Shown: positions 55,205 through 64,000 of the stretch, piece after piece
Position numbering within the stretch: the first letter of the stretch is position 1
How the letters are laid out: every line of letters begins with the position of its first letter
Source of the DNA: Leptidea sinapis
Taxonomy: Eukaryota; Arthropoda; Insecta; Lepidoptera; Pieridae
NCBI RefSeq assembly: GCF_905404315.1
Contig: NC_066266.1
Coordinates: 5,525,501 to 5,589,500, forward strand
Reading direction: 5' to 3'
Length of the DNA stretch: 64,000 bases
Program-made: the position numbers and the translations under genes
Notes under the pieces: generated by a model
Seen by the model: the letters and a program-made list of their open reading frames with translations, nothing else
What the model was told of the DNA's origin: nothing
The model's database searches: none

Positions 55205-57770
55205 TATATTGAAATATGTTACATGCTTATGTAAATTGTAACTGTATGATTTTATGATCTTCAATCTTTTAATTTGGTTTTTTGTGATCTTCATTTTATA
55301 AGAATTACCACGCAAATGCCACGCCAATACCGCTTCATAATTATTCGCTAACTGTAACATTCGCAGTGAACCCTCATATATCAAGTTGACACAGTAACTT
55401 ATAAACATTAAACAGATATTTACACAGTGTAACGTCCAGTCCAACACAAGTCAACAATTCCCATTTGAGTTCCAGAACTGTTTAACAAACTTGTTATTTT
55501 GTGTTTATATGTGAATTTAGTTTCAAACTGTTTATTACACTTTGTATCGATGATGACACTGTGATTAATTTAGGGGAGTTCTAATTTAGGCATGTATGCC
55601 CGCTTAGCCCACCAATGTAGTCACAATAAGGTTAATAATATATTCTTAAGGGTATAACTAAAAACATGATGTTTGCACTACACCACAAGCTAATCAAGGT
55701 GAAGCATTGACGTATCAAAATTGTCTGAGGCAAAACTCTGCTTACGCATCTATTAAGAAGAGTTTCCCTTCACCTGTGTATTATATACGCTTGAAAACAA
55801 CGCCACGGAATGACGAAGTCTGAGAAGTTCAGTGAAAAAATGTCCAAATTACAGCATATCCAAACTTAAAAAGAATGGAGTGTCGCATTTCAGGTAGATG
55901 TACCTTTAAATTAACAGAATTATGATTATAACTTGACGTTTTTAATGATTATGCTAAATAATTATATTTCCAAAAGTACATCACCAAGGAAATTTGCGAA
56001 AGAGACGGATATACAATAGAGTTTGAACAGTACTGGCACGAAAATATAAGGTTTTAATTTGAATTAACATTTTAAAGTAATCTGTAATATTAATGTTAGA
56101 CAACGCCGTTCGAACGTTTTTGACAACCTTTTAATAGGCAATTGTGAGTCTAGCTGTTTGTAGTAGGTCAATGAGATGAGGTTAAAAATACGAAATATAA
56201 ATGCTGTCATTGTTCTTTATTCAAAAAGTTAAGTATCATTCTATACAAATAGAATAAATAATAAGTGCGCTCAAAGAAGTTTGCATTTCAAAAATTTTTG
56301 GTGTTGTTTACTGTTTGTCATATAATTATAAAGATATTATGTTCTTTAACTTTAGTCACTCGAGGTCATTGGTCATGGCTTAAGGAAGTAGTCATATTAA
56401 GAAAAGTGAAATTTCATTTTTGCTACAAAACCAGCTGATCGTGATTCAAGGAATTTTTACAATTCTACTGGCTGAATATTATAATTCATTAGTCTTTCGT
56501 AGAAGCTATCCTTTGCCATTTTTGCGAATGTGAAATCTATTAACAAGTCTGAAAGTTGTTTTAAGGAAACGCCAAAAAATGTCAGATAGTCAAACGCTCT
56601 TCAAATTTCGGGTATCAATACCTACATTCATCCCCTTATAATTTAAATTTCATTAAACTCAGTTAAGTACGTTAGGCTAAAAAATAGATTAAAATTCCAG
56701 AATTGAGTTTTTAAAGAGCACAAACGCAAATACATTAATTAAATATTTAATAATCTGTTATTTTCGATACACCGTGTTAATTCTGATATGGAAAACAGCA
56801 ACACTTTTGTGTGGAGCTTAATCCGTGGTGAATTCGGTGCGTTAATTATTTGAGGGCTTATAAAACCGAACTCAATTAATCCACACTAACGAGGTAAAAA
56901 TGAGAGTTTTGTGTATTATAACCAAATTGTTCAAGATTTTTTTATATGGTTCGAACATTGAATTTATTTTTAGCGATCTTTATCGATTTTTTTTATCATT
57001 CAACATGATTGTGGAGTACAGAAAAATCGGCATGAAACAGTGTCATCGACTCGTCCGTGTTATCTTATATCTTTAAACGAGCAATTCTTGTATATAATCT
57101 GAATCTCGGAAACGTCTCCAAGGATTTTCATAAAAATTATTATACATTGGATTTCGGGGGCGATAAGTCGATCTAGCTAGATTTCAATTTAAAAAAATGT
57201 AGTTTTATCCGTGATTTAATTAGAAACAGCTTACAATTAATTAGAATACAAATGTAATTTTTGTCACTATATATAAGACTATAATAAGTCAGATTGGATG
57301 ATCCGGATAGCAGAAGAACCCGGTTCGAATCCAGATGTCCAATAATGTTTTTTGTTTTTGTTCAAGTTTTGTACATTAAAGATATTTTCTTTGATCGTAT
57401 TATATGGCATTTTGATGTATTCTATAACCCTCAGATTCTCATATTTTATTGCTGATCACGACAATTTCCATTCAGGAAAGAAATGAAGTGAACAATTTTT
57501 TAAAACGTTTTAACTTTTCCGTTAGTGTAACGTAGTAGTAAAAGTACGAAAACAATATGAATCTTGTACCTATTGTTCTAGGTACCACATACATCGAGAT
57601 TTTGATGAAAGTTTTGGCGAAGTACATATATAGCGATAACTCAGTTCCAAAGAGAAACGAAAATATTCTAGACTCATGAAGATATATTGGAAGTGCCAAC
57701 TAAACTGCATTCGCATATCGACTTGTTTGTCTGTGGTAATGGTGGGTTATCGATTATGACATTGAAATTC
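55205..57770. other. Unassigned stretch
   Basis: About 2.5 kb without recognisable features. GGTTCGAATCC at 57324 resembles a box B, but there is no box A or foldable tRNA around it. Confidence 0.5.
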
Positions 57771-57773
57771 AAA

Positions 57774-58000
57774 TATTTTTATTCAAAATAGGATGTGACA
57801 AAAACTACCACCCATTTCCAAAACGAATGCCTCAGACCTGAGAAGAATGGGCGCAACAAACTCAGAAAAAATATGTTTATTATTAGTAATATTGTACAAT
57901 TAAACTTATTATTTAGTAGCCTGAGGAGGGTCGCTCCATTCCTAATCTGTGGTATCATTGAGAAAGTCATTTTTGTTACAGTAAGCTTTACCACACAAAC
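57774..58000 (-). pseudogene. Rep5 CR1-like LINE 3' end
   Basis: Minus-strand relative of 10055-10300: decayed terminal ORF2 codons (a DTTD-like piece before RLLNNK), the TGAGTTTGTTGCGCCCATTC block and the closing TTTTGAATAAAAATATTTG. Confidence 0.7.
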
Positions 58001-58004
58001 GTTT

Positions 58005-59688
58005 TATAACAATTGTTTTGAATAACGTAATACTTTTGTGTTGAACATTTTCTGGGGGCTTGTTGTAAAAGCATCGCCACACAAAATACTAATTAACACG
58101 ATGTAACCAAGTAGTAGGCATTATAAGTGTATGTCTGTTTCTGGTGTACAATTTCTCATACTTATCTCAAACTTACAAAATTACAGACTTGTTACACTTT
58201 GAAACTGAGGTATCGATGTATGTTTATATACTTGCCTTGGCTTACTTTGTATGATTTACATATTAGGCCAAAGAGCGCAAATTGCACACGAGTATCTTGG
58301 CCCGCAATGAGTGTATGACGCGGTCATTTATGCGGTTAGACGCTTTCATACATTTACCGACCCACTTCATTTTGTGATATGGTTTATGGCAATCACAGGA
58401 TTGCTTTTGTGAGGCCTTTTCCACCTATTATATTTTGATTTAGCTATCCATAATAATATGACAAAGTACTATTTATAATATTACTATGAGGATCCGGAGC
58501 CTCTCTTCTGCCATTGTTTACACGTTCTAGTGAACAAACCTCATTTTCAATTTAACTCTATGGGAAATGTTTGAACATGAACAGCTTTTGATCCCGACCA
58601 CATAGAAACCCAAACGATTTTAAGCTATTCTCATCAAAACCTTTCAAAGCATATATTATGGGGTCTAAATCTATTATGGTTTCCGAGGTATAACTTTTCC
58701 AACGCAATCTTAAATTTTATAAAAACATTTTTTTTTTATTTCCTTACCAAACGGATAAGGCAGGGTAAAAACAATTAGGAATATTGAAAGCTAAATTTGA
58801 AGCTTATGCTGTTAGATAATGTACACTAAGTACCGCATTTATAAAGATTTTATTATAAATACGCCATATCCTTTCTGACTTTTTAATTGAACAAAATCCA
58901 TAGAATTTATATCTAAATTATATCTCTAAAAGAGATATAATTATAAACCTTATATAACAGTATATATATATATATATATATATAATAAACCTTTAATTTG
59001 CGTAGGCAAATCTGTAGAGATTTCACTAACTTCCCCCTCTCGATTCATAAACAAAGGGGTTGCGTACACTTAGCCGCTGCACACAGTTACCCCACGTGAC
59101 TCTATAGTTAAGGTTTAAGTCAAATTTTACGTTAACAATACCGCTGACCTTAACATAGACTGCGGGATGTGTTGCACCGCCTTCGAATATTTGAAATTTC
59201 TGACAGGTCACTATTTAGCTATTTTACATTAACAATAGCTATAACCGGCGAGGATTGCACGCTAACCTTTTGTTATAGAAGTTTGTTGGTACGACCCACC
59301 CTAAGAGATTGATATAGGTTAAATTGAAGTCCGTTAAATTGAACCTTAATGTGTATTATATTGTGTAACGAATAAAAAAAAACATTGCTTGTAGCTGTAG
59401 AATAAATATAATAACGTTATAAAGACGTAAAAAAGGTATAAATACCTTGCTGGTTGAACCAGTACGTAATCTCTGCCGAATTGAACACTCAATGGATTTA
59501 ATAAATGAGATATTTTTAAGGGATGGGGAAGCATCAAGGAGAAATGCTAAGCAGGTGGTACAAGCCATCAATCACTGCCACAGAAACACCAGAGACTACC
59601 AGACTATTGTCGGAATTTTAGCTGATAGAGATTGATTCGAATATAATTTAAAATTATGATTCTTTTGCAAGTTAAAATTTACATCACA
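58005..59688. other. Unassigned stretch with (TA)n
   Basis: (TA)n lies at about 58960-58984. A 62-codon frame at 59447-59635 (DLINEIFLRDGEASRRNAKQ...) has an unusually protein-like composition but no domain that I can name. Confidence 0.4.
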
Positions 59689-59689
59689 T

Positions 59690-59742
59690 TCGAATAATGT
59701 GCGTCAGACCTGAGAAGAAACTCAGCGGGCGTATTTTAAAGA
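59690..59742 (-). repeat. Rep5 scrap
   Basis: GTCAGACCTGAGAAGAAACTC and AGCGGGCG match the Rep5 3' UTR on the minus strand. Confidence 0.55.
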
Positions 59743-60812
59743 TAAAATTGCTTAAAATTAAAGAAGGAGATAGCCAAAACTGTTTTAAGCGATTCTGAAT
59801 GTGAGAAGTAAGTATTTAAGACGTTTCTTTCAAATTTCGAAACTGATTTTTTTACTATCTGTACTAGTACTAGTAGTTAAACTAATGTTTTGATGCAAGA
59901 ATTCTAAACTAAAACTGTTTTTTTTTAAAGTGAAAAAAGGGTGGTTGGTAAGGATGAATCTTTGCCACCTCGGGAAGAACGAAAAAACTACAATTTTTTG
60001 CTATGCATAGCAGATAGTAATCATGCTAGAATATGGTGTGATAGTGAAACCCAGAAATTTGGCAAATAGCTTACAAGATATCTAGCCAGACTAAATGGTT
60101 TGTCTGCCTAGGAAGTATTGAGAAAAAACCGGAAAAGGCAAAGTATATATGAAACAATTTTTTTAATGTAGTTATGTGTATTATTAGGCATGTTAATATA
60201 ATTACTATAAGAAATCAATATAACCATGTACGTAATTAAGAGCGATCTCGTCCCCACGGTTACACCTTACATGGTCTCTTGTCGGTGATTTTATATGTAT
60301 TTTCTCTGTTAATACATTTTTATTGTGAATAAAAAAAAAACTCTTTGAACAATTGTGCGATATAGATGCAGTTAAAGACGCACAGCCATTGACGCTTGTA
60401 GATAGTAATTTTTTTTTTAATAAAAAAATTATAAGAATATGTGATAAACGGAGCTGTTAATACTAAAACATAACTTATTTGAATGACAACATTATTTATT
60501 ACACCTAGAAATAACCCTACATACCAATGACGCTGTAAATGTGGTATATTTTTAAAATGTGATTTAAAGGCTTTTAATATAATATAACACGTATGATTAT
60601 AATGGAACACGTCAATAAAATTTTGTTTTTGTTGTAGATTTTCAAATTTTTCTTAAAGATCCATACAGCAGGATCAAACTATTATGCGAGATATTCCCAA
60701 TAAAAGTGTCCTAAGACAACTTACTGGGAAGTCTCAACCACTAAAAAATGTATATGTAATCTTTGAAATAAACGAAATTAATTTATTATTTATTATTATT
60801 AACTATGTAAAA

Positions 60813-60934
60813 CACAAATAAAATTTGAAAACGATGCGGAATTCGATCCCACGACAACTCGCGTTCCGTGCGAGTGCTCTTCCAACTGAGCTAACGGTTA
60901 GCTCATAAAATTTAGTTTTCAAACTCTATTTGTG
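60813..60934 (-). mobile_element. tRNA-like core between inverted-repeat arms (tIR copy 3)
   Basis: The minus-strand core has a perfect box A (TAGCTCAGTTGG), a mutated box B (GGATCGAATTC) and a CTCGC...GCGAG stem. Arms at 60813-60832 and 60915-60934 are inverted repeats with two mismatches in 20. The arrangement is the same as at 18577-18745, showing that the arms belong to the family. Confidence 0.75.
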
Positions 60935-61215
60935 GATTAATACCAGAAGTGATGGTTACCACTTTAAAAACTTAACAAGTTTTCTATGTAAAATATTGAT
61001 ACGACAAATATGTTTTGTGAGTGTTTTTAATGAAGATAATTAATTACTTATTGCTTTAATTGCATTGATATGTATATTGTGCGATATGATTTTAGGTTCT
61101 CGTAACGTAATTTTACGGTAACGGAAGCCCTATATAATATAGACTCCGCTGTCCATGTCTAAGTATGTCTACTTATAAACTTCAATAGACAGATGAATTA
61201 ATGAACACGTTATAG

Positions 61216-61809
61216 CAGTTCTTCCCAACCTTTTTAAGGCCATATCCCTTAACATTTCTAAAATTTTAATGCTCCCAAAGAGATAATTTGAAAACTTTAA
61301 AAATTGTTTTTTTTCCCCTAAGAAATATAAATGATAAATTGTAAGAAGAAATCACTATAACATTGTTATCAAAACCTCGTATGTAAAATTTGAAATTCAT
61401 AATAATTTTAATATTGATTTTTCTCCATTCATTTAGTGCGATCCTTTCGCTTGATGCTTGCTGCACAAAGATTTAATATTAGGTTCCAAATTGCTTAGAA
61501 TTAATCTGAAGTCTCCCGTATGTCTTATATCAAGCCGATTTCTTTTAATCAGTAAATCATTTACAGCACCACATTCAGCTAAATATGAAGATGGAAATGG
61601 CACTAAATGATATCTTGGACATTCTTGGAATTTGCCTTTTTTTGTTAATTTGTCACATCGGTGATATCGATATCTAGATATCGATCTAGCATTGTATTTA
61701 TATAACCTAAAGCGAAAGGGTTAAAGCAAAGGCGAGTCCATTTTCAAATTGCCCCCTTTTCTATCAAATTGCCCCCTTGTGGGGCGTGGGCCCCCCTTGG
61801 GAAACACTG
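61216..61809. mobile_element. hAT-like non-autonomous element
   Basis: The left end CAGTTCTTCCCAACCTTTTT and the right end TTGGGAAACACTG are the inverted 'CAGTGNTTCCCAAC' termini of hAT elements. The 8 bases outside (CGTTATAG and CCTTAGAA) match at only five positions, so the duplication is decayed. No transposase frame is seen. Confidence 0.65.
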
Positions 61810-61863
61810 CCTTAGAAGAACATCACACATGCCGATGGTGAGGATCATATCCAAGTTTACAAC

Positions 61864-62030
61864 GTTAAGTATATATATATTTATTTATGGAATAGGAGGA
61901 CAAACGAGCGTACGTGTCACCCGCTGTTAAGTGATCACCGCCGCCCACATGCTCTTGCAACACCAGAGGAATCACAAGAGCGTTGCCGGCCTTTAAGGAA
62001 GGTGTACGCGCTTTTTTTGAGTTAAGTATA
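61864..62030 (-). mobile_element. LINE-J tail with perfect 10-bp target duplication
   Basis: GTTAAGTATA at 61864-61873 and 62021-62030 flanks a 147-base LINE-J 3' fragment, poly-A side on the left. It is a clean example of a severely 5'-truncated insertion and confirms LINE-J's target-primed mode. Confidence 0.88.
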
Positions 62031-62190
62031 GTGTAGCATACTTGGAATTTGCATTTTTTTGTTAAATTTGTCACCGATATCTAGCATTGCATTTTAATAA
62101 CCATAAGCGAAAGGGCTAAACTCGTGTCGAGTCCATTTTTTAATTGCCCCTCCGTGGGTCGTGGGCCCTACATTGGGTATTACTGCGTCA
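62031..62190. repeat. Second, partial copy of the hAT-like right half
   Basis: ACTTGGAATTTGCATTTTTT, AAGCGAAAGGG and GGTCGTGGGCCC repeat the block 61630-61805 in order. It ends TTGGGTATTACTGCG, a relative of the right terminus. Confidence 0.6.
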
Positions 62191-62488
62191 GAGTCTCTCA
62201 ATTCACCTATTTGTATTTAATAGAAGGAAGAAGAAGAAAAAGCTGGCTGCAAACAAATTACACTAACCACAGTTGAAGTACATATATGTATTATATAATA
62301 ATAATGAGATAAACATTTAAGCTAAGATTCGAAAGGGAATTCCTTTTTATTATTAAGAACGTTTTCTTGTGTGTTACACATTTAAAAAAAATACTTTTTA
62401 AAGGATTAAAACGAATGTTAGTAAAATTAGATGATGTCATTCTCAGGTAAGAATTGACAACTACAGGTATGACTAAAACTTTTTACCT

Positions 62489-62877
62489 TAGATTAAGGAT
62501 TGGTCTCCGCTGTCCTCCAACTTGATACCGCAGGCTTAGTCGCAAAGTGCGGCAACTAATACTACGCCCAAGTGGTCGTACTCGAGCCAGTCTCGAACTA
62601 TGTGTGACGTTGACGTGCCACATGTTCTGTTAAACTTTGCTAATAATTGAAATTAAAATGCCAGGTCGCATGCATAAGAAAGACACCGGGATCACGTATC
62701 TTTGGGAAGTATTTTGTATTTTTGTTAATTTTAATGTAAAATATGTTATGTATGTTACAGAATTTGAAAGATGCCATTGTGTGTCAAGATGCCGCGCACG
62801 CAAGCATCTTATAATAGTTACCGTAATAAAAAAGCAATTGTTCTTAGGTATCTAGTTGGAGCGCAGTGGTGACTAAT
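62489..62877 (+). mobile_element. MITE-3 copy, both ends present
   Basis: ATTGGTCTCCGCTG to GATACC at the left and GGTATCTAGTTGGAGCGC to GACTAAT at the right are inverted repeats (25 of 31 positions). The interior is collinear with 10.3-10.7 kb. A 72-codon frame inside is not conserved in the other copies. Confidence 0.72.
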
Positions 62878-63236
62878 ATTTTATGTAAGTACTATCTGTT
62901 AATTGTAGCCATTAATTTTGAACGTAGGCCTAAAAACACATACTAGTTCAAAAGTGAAACAACAGCTTTATGTTTTTGAAACTATTCTTCTATCTATAAC
63001 TATATTCTATTCAATTTATTAAGAAGATATGTTATATTTACATTAATTACATTAAGATATATTGTAAGAGCAGTCTCCGATATTAGAATTGACTAAATTT
63101 AAACAATAATTAGAGCCTTACGAAACTATAGTCAACAATTCATAAAATTTCATTAAAAGTTCAAATAATACTAGCATTTACAAATTTGACAGTTAAATTG
63201 ACGTAAAATCTAAATGACGTTAATACCTTAGGTGAT

Positions 63237-63443
63237 TTACACGTATAGACTATGTCAGCTGTGAAAACGTCGAAAGAAATTGCGTTTAGAACTAATCTCC
63301 GTTTTGAGCAATTAACGCAATCTCGCACAAAGTGTCATACAAATCGCGAGTGTACGACGTAGCTTTTCACGTACACTAAACTAATATTCCTGGCCTGTTT
63401 TTATCGGTTGTCTAACAGCAAGAGACTCTATCTAGACGTATAA
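63237..63443. mobile_element. MITE-4 copy, inverted relative to 29.2 kb
   Basis: The right end CTATCTAGACGTATAA is identical to that of the 29173-29319 copy and the left end is its diverged inverse. The interior matches in reverse orientation and has extra sequence. Confidence 0.7.
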
Positions 63444-63444
63444 T

Positions 63445-64000
63445 TTATCTAAGGTCTATGTTAATTGGATTCCAGAAAGGCGTACGATAGGCCGCATCTA
63501 TTTTGTATAACGAATACAATCAAAGTCGACTTCAATTTCCTGAGATTTTTTTAAAACTAATTTATTGAGAATTCTTCATCTAACACACTTCACCATATTA
63601 AAACTACAGCGTCAATAATGTGTTTTTCGGGTTGATACTAAAGTAAAAATTTAAAAATACTGTCCTGTGAATTGAATCATTTAAATACATTTATATTACT
63701 ATATAAATAAAGTCACATACTATCAGTAACTACCAAAAAAAAAGAATATACCGACGAATTGAGAACCTCCTCCTTTTTTGTAGTCGGTTAAAAATATGAT
63801 TTCACGTAACATTAATGGTTTGGATAAATTGCATTACGACAAGAAAACAGAAATTGAAATCGACAGTAGACGTATAAAAACAATCTTCAAATAAACATTA
63901 ATTTCATAGTATAAAAGTTCTTATCTATTAAAACTTCAAACAAACACCCCGAGCTAGAGGAAATTCACAGATACACCAAAACGCACTTTATGTTCAAAGC
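63445..64000. other. Unassigned end of window
   Basis: GAATTGAGAACCTCCTCC near 63756 is the inverse of the motif at 12970, part of a scattered repeat. Nothing else is recognised. Confidence 0.5.

Noticed and set aside
57290..57345. GGTTCGAATCC as part of a tRNA or SINE
   Set aside because: There is no box A at a suitable distance and no paired arms. A lone 11-base match is expected by chance or as old debris.
59447..59635. 62-codon frame as a conserved protein
   Set aside because: Composition is protein-like but I recognise no family. It is kept only as a note in the stretch description.

Overview
The window looks like a piece of nuclear genome from a moth or butterfly (Lepidoptera). It is strongly AT-rich and has no bacterial-style operons. 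Almost everything recognisable in it is a transposable element or a remnant of one. I found no host gene that I can defend; two weak candidates for host or domesticated coding exons (about 53.6 kb and 59.7-60.1 kb) are described as hypotheses. The assignment to Lepidoptera rests on recurrent repeat types I recognise from such genomes and not on any host gene.

Layout. 0.9-6.2 kb: a full-length two-ORF non-LTR retrotransposon (CR1/L2/Daphne-like group) with both frames intact, inserted inside an older 310-bp poly-A SINE-like repeat (here called Rep1). 6.2-13 kb: a mosaic of LINE 3' ends, a Rep1 copy nested in a jockey-like LINE (LINE-J), and a tRNA-like element. 13-15.5 kb: mostly unassigned. 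15.5-18 kb: two copies of a MITE (one split by a LINE tail) and a pair of foldback hairpins. 18-24 kb: three RTE-like ORF2 tails, a tRNA-like element with inverted-repeat arms, a tRNA-derived SINE (tSINE), Rep4 and Rep1. 25.8-30.5 kb: a Penelope-like GIY-YIG endonuclease remnant, a hammerhead-ribozyme-like motif on the same strand, Rep1 and another LINE tail. 31-35 kb: short dispersed repeats, a tSINE and a 113-bp tandem repeat. 35.7-38.85 kb: a 3.1-kb decayed LINE-J copy inserted in Rep4. 39-44.2 kb: Rep1 nested in another repeat, LINE tails, a PIF/Harbinger-like MITE with an internal hairpin, and an RNase H LINE remnant. 46-47.3 kb: a tSINE and a hAT-type MITE, each with perfect target-site duplications. 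49-52.5 kb: Rep1, a LINE remnant, a rearranged LINE-J copy and an RTE-like tail. 52.5-64 kb: long unassigned stretches with a few MITEs, a second hAT-like element and a 5'-truncated LINE-J tail with a 10-bp target-site duplication.

How the parts relate. Nesting gives a relative order: Rep4, an RTE-like repeat, a MITE and one LINE-J copy were present first; Rep1, LINE-J or LINE tails then inserted into them; the intact CR1-group LINE landed in a Rep1 copy and is among the youngest insertions. Rep1, tSINE and the MITEs have no coding capacity and would need proteins supplied in trans. The intact LINE is the only element here that appears able to encode its own machinery.
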